A stretch of 64,000 nucleotides of DNA from JAMHWF01 sp048500255 (lineage in GTDB: Bacteria > Pseudomonadota > Gammaproteobacteria > Burkholderiales > Burkholderiaceae_C): the NCBI GenBank assembly GCA_048500255.1, contig JASNYH010000006.1, forward strand, positions 124,001 to 188,000, read 5' to 3'. A program made the translations under genes and the position numbers. Below are positions 10,652 through 18,391 of this stretch, one piece after another (the stretch's first letter is position 1; every line of letters starts with the position of its first letter). Below the pieces are notes generated by a model. It was not told the DNA's origin, searched no databases, and was given only the letters and a program-made list of their open reading frames with translations.

Positions 10652-11074
10652 TCAGCCCGTCTTCAGCCCGACTGCCTGCACGCCGACGATGCAGATCGCT
10701 TCGTCCTCGTCACCGGTGCCGCCGCTGGCGCCGACGGCGCCGAGCACGCGACCGGCGTCGTCCTGGATCAGCACGGCGCCGGTCTGCGGGATGAAGCGAC
10801 CCTGCCCCGTCGACGCCAGTGCGCCGAAGAAGGCCGGCAGGTCCTTGGCGCGCTGCGTCAGCACGCGCGAGGCCGCGCCCATCGCGATCGACGCCCAGGC
10901 CTTGCCGGCGGCGATGTCGATGCGGAACATGCTGGCGCCGTCCTGGCGCTGCGCCGACTTGATGTGACCGCCCTCGTCGAGCACGACGACGGCCATCGGC
11001 CGGTAGCCCGCGGATGTGGAATGCGCGAGCGCGGCGTCGATGATGCGGTTGGCCTGGGCGAGCGGGAGCGACAT
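10652..11074 (-). CDS. GlcG/HbpS family heme-binding protein
   Basis: A 140-residue protein of the GlcG/HbpS (DUF336) family. Conserved features run in order: helix QANRIIDAAL, strand AVVVLDEGGHIKSAQRQDGA, RIDIAAGKAWASIAMG, and the C-terminal Gly-rich GAVGASGGTGDEDEAI. HbpS binds heme and senses redox in Streptomyces; GlcG members are otherwise of unknown role, often near oxidoreductases. The ATG at 11074 is preceded by GGAGG. No heme or redox gene adjoins it here, so the role is open. Confidence 0.88.
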   Translation of the reverse strand: MSLPLAQANRIIDAALAHSTSAGYRPMAVVVLDEGGHIKSAQRQDGASMFRIDIAAGKAWASIAMGAASRVLTQRAKDLPAFFGALASTGQGRFIPQTGAVLIQDDAGRVLGAVGASGGTGDEDEAICIVGVQAVGLKTG

Positions 11075-11109
11075 GGCTGCATCCTCCGGATCGGATCGTC
11101 GGCGCGGCT

Positions 11110-11838
11110 TCAGCCGCCTCTTGCGCCGGCGCGCCGGCCGGCCGCCGCCGGCTTGTCGCGCCGGCGTGCAGACCGGCACGGCGGCGCCGGCGTGACCCGG
11201 CGCCGCGACGCCGGTGCGGCTGTCACGCGCATCAGCGCCGGCGCCGCCGTGGCCGGCGGCGACGCAGCCGCGACGCGCGAGCGGCGCCAGGCGAGCGCCG
11301 CGGCGAGCATGCGCTGGCCGTCGCTGCCGCGCGCCGGCCAGCCGTTGAAGCCGATCAGCAGGCCGTTGACGGCAGTGAAGACGGCGGCACCGTCGTGCCA
11401 GTGCGGCGTCGCCGCACCCGGCGACCACGGCTGCACGAACAGCAGCACGCCGGCCGAAGCGGCGAGCAGCACGCACTGGCCGGCGACGCCGGCGGCGCTG
11501 TAGGCGAGCTCGTGCGCCGGAGACTCGGCGCGCTCGGCCACGCAGCAGCCCCCGCCCGCGGCGAACACGACGCCGTGCACCTCGAGCGACAGCCAGCGCG
11601 CGACGACGGCGTGGCCTGCCTCGTGGACGACGACGAGCGCCGCCACGGCGACGAGGCTCCATGCGAACAGCGCCGCGGCGAAGCCGGCATCGCCCGCGGC
11701 CCACCACAGCGCCGCGCAGCCGATCGGCAGGCCGAGCCCGAGCCCCACCGCCGGGAACGACCAGTGCACGAAGACCGGCACCCGTGCCAGCCGCAGGCGC
11801 CATGCCTTGGCGCGGTCGTCGGGCAGCAGCGGGTGCAT
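11110..11838 (-). CDS. M50-type membrane zinc metalloprotease-like protein
   Basis: A 242-residue multipass protein resembling site-2-protease relatives. Hydrophobic segments lie near residues 24-50, 52-72, 112-135 and 152-165. The zinc motif HEAGH is at residues 72-76 in a helix. A second motif, NGWPARGSDGQ (residues 165-175), fits the NxxPxxxxDG pattern that supplies the third ligand (D173). Both catalytic motifs being present suggests an active enzyme. The last ~50 residues are a basic, Ala/Arg/Pro-rich tail with no recognisable domain. Substrate unknown; it follows the SRPBCC gene on the same strand. Confidence 0.72.
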   Translation of the reverse strand: MHPLLPDDRAKAWRLRLARVPVFVHWSFPAVGLGLGLPIGCAALWWAAGDAGFAAALFAWSLVAVAALVVVHEAGHAVVARWLSLEVHGVVFAAGGGCCVAERAESPAHELAYSAAGVAGQCVLLAASAGVLLFVQPWSPGAATPHWHDGAAVFTAVNGLLIGFNGWPARGSDGQRMLAAALAWRRSRVAAASPPATAAPALMRVTAAPASRRRVTPAPPCRSARRRDKPAAAGRRAGARGG

Positions 11839-11871
11839 CGGGGGTCCGGTCAGAGGGTCGTGTCGTGTGCG

Positions 11872-12321
11872 TCAGCCGGGAATCTCGGGCTCGACGACGT
11901 GCGCCAGGAGCCGCAGCGATTCCTGCCAGCCAAGATAGCACTGCTCGACCGGAATCGCGCCGGGGATACCCTCCTGCACGATGGCAAGCTCCGTGCCGCA
12001 CGACACCGGCTCGAGCGTGACGGTCGTCTGCATCTCGCCCGGCAGGCCGAGCGCATCGTCGAACACCGCCGTGTAGCGCAGCCGCTCGCCCGGCACGAGC
12101 TCGAGATAGCGCCCGCTGAAGCCATGGCCATGGCCGGTCGAGAAGTTGGTGAACGACATGCGGTAGTGGCCGCCGACGCGCGCGTCGAGCTCGTGCACAT
12201 GGCCGACGAAGCCGTGCGGCGGCAGCCATTTGCAGAAGGCGGCCGGATCGACGAAGGCGCGGTAGACGCGCTCGGGCGGCGCGGTCAGGACGCGGTGCAG
12301 GCGGACGGTGCCGGTGGTCAT
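11872..12321 (-). CDS. SRPBCC (AHSA1-type) family protein
   Basis: A 149-residue START-like protein, starting MTTGTVRLHRVLTAPPERVYRAF, the typical first strand and helix of AHSA1/SRPBCC proteins. The core continues with FCKWLPP, DARVGGHYRMSFTN and the C-terminal helix ESLRLLAHVVEPEIPG. Such proteins bind hydrophobic ligands or act as co-chaperone-like or stress proteins; the specific role is not visible. ATG 12321 follows AAGGGA. The longer in-frame extension to 12522 has no domain and is rejected. Confidence 0.85.
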   Translation of the reverse strand: MTTGTVRLHRVLTAPPERVYRAFVDPAAFCKWLPPHGFVGHVHELDARVGGHYRMSFTNFSTGHGHGFSGRYLELVPGERLRYTAVFDDALGLPGEMQTTVTLEPVSCGTELAIVQEGIPGAIPVEQCYLGWQESLRLLAHVVEPEIPG

Positions 12322-12430
12322 GGTGTGTCCCTTCGATGGTTCAGGCGGTTGACGAGGACGACCCTCGTCCTGCACGACGAACGGCGCGGGCCGATTTCGA
12401 CACGCGGGCCCCTGCCGCTGGCCGCTGCCG

Positions 12431-12832
12431 CTACAGATGCGAGACGTGGGCCGGCGCCTCGCCCCAGCGGTCGTGCAGCCCGTCGACGTAGGTGATCGAC
12501 AGCCGCGACAGCGCTTCGTCACTCACGTCGTCGAGGCAGCCGAGGTTGACGCCGACCATGCGGCCGATCGGCGTGTCGGTGCCGACGCCGAAGGCGCGCA
12601 CGCCGCAGTGGCGGCAGAACCAGTGCTCGTTCTTGCGCTTGTTGAACAGGTACTTCGTCAACTCGCCTTCGCCGGCCAGCAGCCGGAAGCCGCTCTCGCG
12701 AGCCACCGCCGGCCAGAAGCGCGTGCGCCGGCAGATCGAGCAGTTGCAGCGGTAGGTGCTCTGCGTCAGGTCGAGGTCGGCCTCGAAGCGCACGGCGCCA
12801 CAGTGGCAGCTGCCGCGGTAGGTCTCGAGCAT
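12431..12832 (-). CDS. GFA family (glutathione-dependent formaldehyde-activating-like) protein
   Basis: A 133-residue zinc protein of the GFA/CENP-V fold. All cysteine pairs of the family are present: CHC near residues 9-11, CNCSIC near 30-35 and CRHCG near 73-77. The family includes S-(hydroxymethyl)glutathione synthase, but most members have no shown activity, and no formaldehyde dehydrogenase is near, so formaldehyde chemistry should not be assumed. ATG 12832 is chosen because it begins just before the first strand (MLETYRGSCHCGAV). It lies 19 bases from the acetyltransferase gene end. Confidence 0.85.
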   Translation of the reverse strand: MLETYRGSCHCGAVRFEADLDLTQSTYRCNCSICRRTRFWPAVARESGFRLLAGEGELTKYLFNKRKNEHWFCRHCGVRAFGVGTDTPIGRMVGVNLGCLDDVSDEALSRLSITYVDGLHDRWGEAPAHVSHL

Positions 12833-12851
12833 GGTGCGTCGTCTCCCGTCG

Positions 12852-13334
12852 TCAGTGGTCGTCGTTCGTGATGTCGATGTCGAAGTGGTACACGTCTTCG
12901 CGCACGCCGAGTTTGCTGTAGAGCGCGATCGCCGCATCGTCGCCGGGGTCGGCCTGTACGAACACGACCCAGACACCGCGCGCCGCCACCGCCCGCTTTG
13001 CCTCGCCGATCAGCGCCGTGGCGATGCCGCGCCGCCGGTGCGCCGCGTCGACGGCCAGGTCGTAGATGTAGAACTCGGCCCGCGCCTGCTCGAACTTGGG
13101 CAGCACATAGCCGGCGAGCGCGCCGACCAGCGCCGGACCCGACCACGCGCCGACGGCGACGAAGGTGTCGCGAGCCAGCAGCTGCGCGAGATAGGCATCG
13201 CCGGGCTGGCGCGCCGTGTAAGTGGCCTCGTCGCCGAACTCGCGGCCGAACAGCGCGAGCATGTCGCGCAGCGCGGGCACGTCGTCATCGCGCGCCGCGC
13301 AGCCGAGCGTGCGGACGCAAAACGGCTCGGTCAT
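12852..13334 (-). CDS. AAC(3)-I-like GNAT acetyltransferase
   Basis: A 160-residue GNAT protein. The acetyl-CoA binding part is clear: YDLAVDAAHRRRGIATALI (about 91-109), with the Arg/Gly loop RRRGIA. Beyond the fold it shares blocks that I recall from AAC(3)-Ia aminoglycoside 3-N-acetyltransferase: LFGREFGD (29-34 region), YVLPKFEQ (77-83), FYIYDLAV (88-95), VQADPGDDAAIALYSKLG (126-143) and HFDID (150-154). Similarity seems to run end to end. It therefore may acetylate aminoglycosides or a related natural amine. No integron, attC site or transposase adjoins it, so it looks like a resident chromosomal gene. Start ATG 13334 is preferred to GTG 13340. Confidence 0.82.
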   Translation of the reverse strand: MTEPFCVRTLGCAARDDDVPALRDMLALFGREFGDEATYTARQPGDAYLAQLLARDTFVAVGAWSGPALVGALAGYVLPKFEQARAEFYIYDLAVDAAHRRRGIATALIGEAKRAVAARGVWVVFVQADPGDDAAIALYSKLGVREDVYHFDIDITNDDH

Positions 13335-13368
13335 CGACACCGCCGCGACGCGGGCGCCGGCGCCGCGT

Positions 13369-13683
13369 TCAGAACGACCTCTTGCCGCTCACCGTCTCCC
13401 ACCACAGCTTCCAGTCGCCCATGAAGCTGTACAGCGGGTACTTGAAGGTCGCCGGCTTGTTGTGCTCGAAGAAGAAGTGCCCGACCCACGCGAACGCATA
13501 GCCCTGCACCAGCGCGATCAGGACGAGCGACCAGTGCTGCGTAACGATCGCAGCGACGAGCAGCACGACGGCGATGCTCGTGCCGATGAAGTGCAAGCGG
13601 CGCGAGGTGCGGTTGGTGTGCTCGCACAGGTAGAACGGATAGAAGGCGTCGAAGGTCTGGTAGCGGTCGGGGGTCGTGCTCAT
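13369..13683 (-). CDS. DUF962 (Mpo1-like) membrane protein
   Basis: A 104-residue protein with the DUF962/Mpo1 pattern: YPFYLCEHTNRTSRRLHFIGT, two close hydrophobic helices (about 34-52 and 55-72), then AWVGHFFFEHNKPATF and YSFMGDWKLWW. The conserved histidines (CEH, LHFIG, GHF, EHN) match Mpo1, the yeast Fe2+-dependent dioxygenase that alpha-oxidises 2-hydroxy fatty acids; whether bacterial members do the same is not established. ATG 13683 follows GAGGAG. Confidence 0.87.
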   Translation of the reverse strand: MSTTPDRYQTFDAFYPFYLCEHTNRTSRRLHFIGTSIAVVLLVAAIVTQHWSLVLIALVQGYAFAWVGHFFFEHNKPATFKYPLYSFMGDWKLWWETVSGKRSF

Positions 13684-13866
13684 GCGGCTCTCCTCGCGGT
13701 ACTTGAACCCGGTCCGATCACCGAAGGTATCGCATCCGGCGGCCCAGCGCTTGCGCGAATCGCAGGCTGGCGTGGTCATTGGCGTGAGTCGCGAACCGCG
13801 GGAGCATCCGCTCCACGGAGGAGTGGCCGCCATCACAACGAGGTCCACCGTGCCGCCGCCTCGACC

Positions 13867-14355
13867 TCACCGCCTTACAGCAACGAACTCCCCCGTCAAC
13901 CGCGCCCCGGCCTGCCCCGCGTCGTCGAGCAGCGTGGCGTCGACGACGATGCGCGCGCGGCCCTTGCGCTCGAGCGCGTCGACGAACTCCTGCCACGCAT
14001 CGGTGCCCGCCGCGAACGCGGCGCGCGCCGTCACGCGACCCGTGATCGGCCGCAGGTAGGTCATCTGGTGCCGGTGCACGACCAGGCTGCCGGCGACGTG
14101 CTCGGCCTGCATGCGCGTGTGCAGCAGCGACCACACGGCGATCAATGCGAGCGCGGCACCGCTGCCGCCGAACAGCGTGCCGTGCACGTTGATGTTGGGC
14201 TCGAGCGGCGCGCTGACGGCGACGCCGTCGGCGCCGACCTCGTCGACGCTCACCTGCATGAAGGCAGCGAGCGGGATGTGTTCGCGCAGGTAAGCCTCGT
14301 GCGACCGACGCACGTCGTCGCTCGATGCGTCCACCGCGTCGTCCTGCGTCGTCAT
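13867..14355 (-). CDS. YiiD-type hotdog thioesterase domain protein
   Basis: A 162-residue protein with the C-terminal thioesterase domain of YiiD: IPLAAFMQVSVDEVG, PLEPNINVHGTLFGGSGAALALIAVWSLLH, then HQMTYLRPITGRVTARA. The N-acetyltransferase half of YiiD is absent. The ATG overlaps the stop of the waaA gene by ATGA, so it is translated from the same message as the LPS core genes upstream. A link to lipid A or acyl metabolism is inference from position only. Confidence 0.82.
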   Translation of the reverse strand: MTTQDDAVDASSDDVRRSHEAYLREHIPLAAFMQVSVDEVGADGVAVSAPLEPNINVHGTLFGGSGAALALIAVWSLLHTRMQAEHVAGSLVVHRHQMTYLRPITGRVTARAAFAAGTDAWQEFVDALERKGRARIVVDATLLDDAGQAGARLTGEFVAVRR

Positions 14356-15791
14356 CGCATCATCGCCTCGCTGTCGGATGCCGCCGTGGCCACTTCGGCG
14401 ATGCGCCGCGCCATGCGCGCCGCCGCGCCGCGGTGCTGCGCGGCGAAGTCCAGCGCATGGCGCGCCATCCCGGCGTTGGCGCCGGGGCGCGCGAGCGCGA
14501 TCGCCTCGCGCACGCCTTCGGCGACGTCGGCCACGCGCAGCGCGGCGCCGGCGGCGATGGCGAGCTCGGCCGCCTCGGCAAAGTTGTAGGTGTGCGGCCC
14601 CATCACGACGGGCGTGCCGCAGGCCGCGGCCTCGATCAGGTTCTGGCCGCCGAGCGGCGCGAAGCTGCCGCCGAGCAGCGCGGCGTCGGCGGCGGCGTAG
14701 TAGGCCGCCATCTCGCCCATCGAGTCGCCGAGCCACACGTCGGCGGCGAGCGCACCGGCGTCGGGCGCGTCGCCGGCCCAACGGCTGCGCCGCGCCATCG
14801 ACAGGCCGCTCTGCGCCACCAGCGCCGCCACCTCGTCGAAGCGCTGCGGATGGCGCGGCACGACGAGCAGGCGCGGCGGCGCGGGCGCCGCGTCGACGGC
14901 ATCGCCGGCCGCCGGCGGCACGGCGCGCCGCCACGCGTCGAGCAGCGGCCCCTCCTCGCCTTCGCGCGTGCTCGCGGCCAGCACGATGGCGCGCGCGCCG
15001 CTCGCCGCGCGCCAGGCGCGGCCGCGCTCGCGCTGCGCGGCATCGGGCGTCATGTCGAACTTGAGGTTGCCGCAGACCTCAACGGCGCGCGCGCCGGCGG
15101 CGCGCAGCCGCGCGGCGTCGGCCTCGGTCTGCGCCAGCACGAGCGCGAGGCTCTCGACGGCCGGGCGCATCACGGCGTGCAGCCGCTCGCCCTTGCGCGC
15201 GCTTTTCTCGGACAACCGCGCGTTGGCCAGCACGACGCGCATGCCGGCCTCCCGCGCGGCGTGCAGCAGATTGGGCCAGACCTCGGTTTCCATCAGCACG
15301 CCGACGGCCGGGCGGAATTCGTCCAAGAAGCGGCGCACGGCGCCTGCCGTGTCGTACGGCAGCCAGACCTGGCGGTCGCCGGCGCGCAGCAGCGACGCGC
15401 CCGCCTCGCGGCCGGTGGCGGTGCCGCAGGTCAGCAACAGCCGCATGCCGGGGCGCGCAGCGCGCAGCGCCTCGACGAGCGCGGCGGCGGCGCGCGTCTC
15501 GCCGAGCGAGACGGCGTGCAGCCAGATCCAGCCGCCGCCATCCGGCTGCGCGGGCCGATAGCGGCCGAGCCGCTCGCCGATCGCATGGCGATACAGCGGC
15601 TCGGCGCGGCCGCGCAGCCACAGCTTGAGCAGGTAGGCCGGCGTCGCCAGCGCGAGCAACGTCGAGTAGGCGCGCAGCGCCAGCGCCTGCCGCCAGGTGG
15701 TCGGCGCCGGCGCCTGCGTCGCGGTGGGCATCCCCGTCGGCTGCGAGGCGCGCCCCGCTGCCTCGCGCTCGTGCTGCTGCATCGGCTGCAT
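14352..15791 (-). CDS. waaA: 3-deoxy-D-manno-octulosonic acid (Kdo) transferase
   Basis: Inner-membrane-associated glycosyltransferase that adds Kdo from CMP-Kdo to lipid IVA. Diagnostic segments run in order: a membrane anchor LALATPAYLLKLWL, IWLHAVSLGETRAA, LLLTCGTATGREAG, LMETEVWPNLL with the catalytic-region glutamate, ANARLSEKSA, and the C-terminal GGSFAPLGGQNLIEAAACG. Three in-frame ATGs (15791, 15782, 15731) are possible; none has a strong ribosome site, and the last gives 459 residues, nearer the usual length. It lies 26 bases after waaC and overlaps the thioesterase gene. Confidence 0.93.
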   Translation of the reverse strand: MQPMQQHEREAAGRASQPTGMPTATQAPAPTTWRQALALRAYSTLLALATPAYLLKLWLRGRAEPLYRHAIGERLGRYRPAQPDGGGWIWLHAVSLGETRAAAALVEALRAARPGMRLLLTCGTATGREAGASLLRAGDRQVWLPYDTAGAVRRFLDEFRPAVGVLMETEVWPNLLHAAREAGMRVVLANARLSEKSARKGERLHAVMRPAVESLALVLAQTEADAARLRAAGARAVEVCGNLKFDMTPDAAQRERGRAWRAASGARAIVLAASTREGEEGPLLDAWRRAVPPAAGDAVDAAPAPPRLLVVPRHPQRFDEVAALVAQSGLSMARRSRWAGDAPDAGALAADVWLGDSMGEMAAYYAAADAALLGGSFAPLGGQNLIEAAACGTPVVMGPHTYNFAEAAELAIAAGAALRVADVAEGVREAIALARPGANAGMARHALDFAAQHRGAAARMARRIAEVATAASDSEAMMR

Positions 15792-15817
15792 CGTCGTGCC
15801 GGCGCGCGACCGCGGCG

Positions 15818-16834
15818 TCAGCGCCCCGCCAGTCGCGGCGGCACCAGCACCTCGCGGCACGCCGCCCACACGGCGTCGGGCGTCGGGTGCGGGCTGGCCT
15901 GCACGGCGATCTGGTGACGGTGGCCGTGCGCGGCCTGCGGGCCGGTGCGCCACGCCGTCTGCGCGTTGTGGATCTGCACGTGCGGCAGGTCGAGCGCGAC
16001 GGCGAGCCGGCTCAGGCCGCTGTCGGTGCCGATCACGCCGACCATCGTCGCGAAGCGGTCGACGACCGTATCCAGGCGCAGCGTGGGCCACACCTCGACC
16101 TGCGGGTCGCGCTCGAACTGCAGCGCCGCGGCGATCAGCTCGGCGCGCGTCTGTTCGGCCTCGCCCCCCTGCGGAAGCGCGATGCGCCAGCCGTCGCCGA
16201 GCAGGCGCTTGCCCAACGTCACCCAGTGCGCGTCGGGCCACAGCCGGCCCTCGTGCGACGCGCCGTGCACCAGCGCGACGGTCGGCGCGCGGTCGCGCGC
16301 CGCGGCGTCGGGCGTGGTCTGCAGGCCGTGGCGCGGCGGGCCCTGCACCGCATGGCCGAGCGCCTGCGCGACGACGCCGCGCGCGAGGTCGATGGCGTGC
16401 ACGCGCGCCGGCACGGCGATCGGATGCTCGACCCACCAGCGCGCGGCGCGCTCCCACGCCGCGCCCTCCGTGGCGTTGCCGATGCCGCAGCGCCGCCCAC
16501 CCGACGCGAGCCGCGCAGCGCGCGCCACCCAGGCCGATTCGGCGCGGCCGTGCAGGTCGATCACGGCGTCGTAGGGCTCGGCCTGCAGCTGCGCGCGCAG
16601 CGCCTTGAACTCGCCGCGCACGCGCGAGGTCCACCAGCCCTGGCGCCAGCGCGCCAGCGGCGCGGCGTGCGCCCGCGCGACGTGCGCGACGCGCCGCACC
16701 AGCGGCACGTAGGCCGGCTCGACGACCCACTCGATGCGCGCGCCGGCATGCGCGGCGGCGATGTCCTGCACCGCCGGCATGGCGTGCACGACGTCGCCGA
16801 GCGACGACGGCTGGACGATCAGGATGCGCAGCAC
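15818..16834 (-). CDS. waaC: Lipopolysaccharide heptosyltransferase I
   Basis: Family GT9 enzyme of 338 residues that adds the first heptose to Kdo2-lipid A. The N terminus LRILIVQPSSLGDVVHAMPAV, the segment DAVIDLHGRAESAW, and the C-terminal GVIGTDSGLSRLAVALDLPHV with the nucleotide-sugar site are typical. No ATG is available near the conserved N terminus; a GTG at 16834 gives the expected length and lies 26 bases after the phosphohexomutase stop. Together with waaA it builds the LPS inner core. Confidence 0.92.
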   Translation of the reverse strand: MLRILIVQPSSLGDVVHAMPAVQDIAAAHAGARIEWVVEPAYVPLVRRVAHVARAHAAPLARWRQGWWTSRVRGEFKALRAQLQAEPYDAVIDLHGRAESAWVARAARLASGGRRCGIGNATEGAAWERAARWWVEHPIAVPARVHAIDLARGVVAQALGHAVQGPPRHGLQTTPDAAARDRAPTVALVHGASHEGRLWPDAHWVTLGKRLLGDGWRIALPQGGEAEQTRAELIAAALQFERDPQVEVWPTLRLDTVVDRFATMVGVIGTDSGLSRLAVALDLPHVQIHNAQTAWRTGPQAAHGHRHQIAVQASPHPTPDAVWAACREVLVPPRLAGR

Positions 16835-16860
16835 GGCCGGCGCGACTGCGCTCGCGTGGA

Positions 16861-18252
16861 TCAGTGGGCCGCCGCGCCGACGTGGGCGTCGGGCTTGACG
16901 GACTCGAGCACCGCCAGGAACTGCGCACGGATGCGCTCGAGCGCCTCGGGCGTGTGGCCCTCGAAGCGCAGCACGAGCACCGGCGTCGTGTTCGACGCGC
17001 GGATCAGGCCGAAGCCGTCCGGATACTCGGCGCGCAGGCCGTCGATGGTGATCACTTCGCTCGCGCCGGGAAACTCGGCCGTCTCGCGCAGCCGCTCGAT
17101 GATGCGCGCCGGCTCGCCCTCGGCGCAGGCGACGTTGAGCTCGGGCGTGTTGTACGAGGTCGGCAGCTTGTTGAGCACTTCGCTCGGATCCTTGGCTCGC
17201 GACAGGATCTCGAGCAGCCGCGCCGCCGTGTAGGTGGCGTCGTCGAAGCCGTACCAGCGCTCCTTGAAGAAGACGTGGCCGCTCATCTCGCCGGCCAAGG
17301 GCGCGCCCGTCTCCTTGAGCTTGGCCTTGATCAGCGAGTGACCCGTCTTCCACATCAGCGGCTTGCCGCCGGCGGCGCGGATCAGCGGTGCGAGGCGCTG
17401 CGTGCACTTGACGTCGAAGATGATCGGCGCACCCTTGTTGCGCTTCAACACGTCGATCGCGAACAGCATGAGCTGGCGGTCGGGGTAGATGATCTGGCCA
17501 TCCTTGGTGACGACGCCGAGGCGGTCGCCGTCGCCGTCGAAGGCCAGGCCGATCTCGGCGTCCGTCGTCTGCACGGTGCGGATCAGGTCGGCCAGGTTCT
17601 CGGGCTTGCTCGGGTCGGGGTGGTGGTGCGGGAAGTCGCCGTCGACCTCGCTGTAGAGCTCGATCACGTTGCAGCCGAGGGCGCGCAGCACGCCCGGCGC
17701 CGACGCGCCGCAGATGCCGTTGCCCGAGTCGACGGCGATCGTCATCGGGCGCGCGAGGGTGCAGTCGCTCGCGATGCGGTGCTCGTATTCGGCGCCGATG
17801 TCCATGCGGCCGAGGCGCCCGTTGCCGTGCGCATAGTGCTCCGTCTCGATGCGCCGGCGCAGCGCCTGGATCTCGTCGCCGTAGATGGCGCGGCCGGCGA
17901 GCACCATCTTGAAGCCGTTGTAGTCCTTGGGGTTGTGGCTGCCCGTGACCTGGATGCCGCTCTGGCAGCCGTATTCGCCGCGCGTCGCGGCGGCGTAGTA
18001 GAGCATCGGCGTCGTCACCATGCCGAGGTCGACGACGTCCAGCCCCGTCGACTCGAGGCCGCGCGCAAGCGCCGCGACGAGCCCCGGCCCCGACAGCCGC
18101 CCGTCGCGCCCGACGACGACGGCCTGCTCGCCGGCGTTGCGCGCCTCGGTGCCGAAGGCGCGGCCGAGGTGCTCGGCCACGGCTTCGTCGAGCGTCTTGC
18201 CGACGATGCCGCGCACGTCGTAGGCCTTGAAGATGGATGCGTCGACTCGCAT
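16861..18252 (-). CDS. Phosphomannomutase/phosphoglucomutase
   Basis: Alpha-D-phosphohexomutase of 463 residues of the AlgC/ManB type that interconverts hexose 1- and 6-phosphates for LPS and exopolysaccharide precursors. The phosphoserine loop TGSHNP has the active serine at residue 105; the metal loop reads AFDGDGDRLG; the sugar loop GEMSGHVFF and a C-terminal phosphate-binding RASNTTP are present. Length is normal. It is the first gene of the waaC-waaA-thioesterase run. Which hexose is preferred cannot be decided by eye. Confidence 0.93.
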   Translation of the reverse strand: MRVDASIFKAYDVRGIVGKTLDEAVAEHLGRAFGTEARNAGEQAVVVGRDGRLSGPGLVAALARGLESTGLDVVDLGMVTTPMLYYAAATRGEYGCQSGIQVTGSHNPKDYNGFKMVLAGRAIYGDEIQALRRRIETEHYAHGNGRLGRMDIGAEYEHRIASDCTLARPMTIAVDSGNGICGASAPGVLRALGCNVIELYSEVDGDFPHHHPDPSKPENLADLIRTVQTTDAEIGLAFDGDGDRLGVVTKDGQIIYPDRQLMLFAIDVLKRNKGAPIIFDVKCTQRLAPLIRAAGGKPLMWKTGHSLIKAKLKETGAPLAGEMSGHVFFKERWYGFDDATYTAARLLEILSRAKDPSEVLNKLPTSYNTPELNVACAEGEPARIIERLRETAEFPGASEVITIDGLRAEYPDGFGLIRASNTTPVLVLRFEGHTPEALERIRAQFLAVLESVKPDAHVGAAAH

Positions 18253-18391
18253 GGGGCTCCTGGGTCGTCGGGGGGAAATCGGACGATTGTAGGCAGCGGC
18301 TCCTCCTGACGCCGCGCTGACGCCGCCTGCGCCCGGGGCGGCAGGTCCGGAAACGGCCAGTCGCGGCCTGGCCGCCGCCTATGATGAGGCC

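Noticed and set aside
15818..16834. waaC as a broken gene because it lacks an ATG
   Set aside because: A GTG at the conserved N terminus gives the full-length protein with all motifs.
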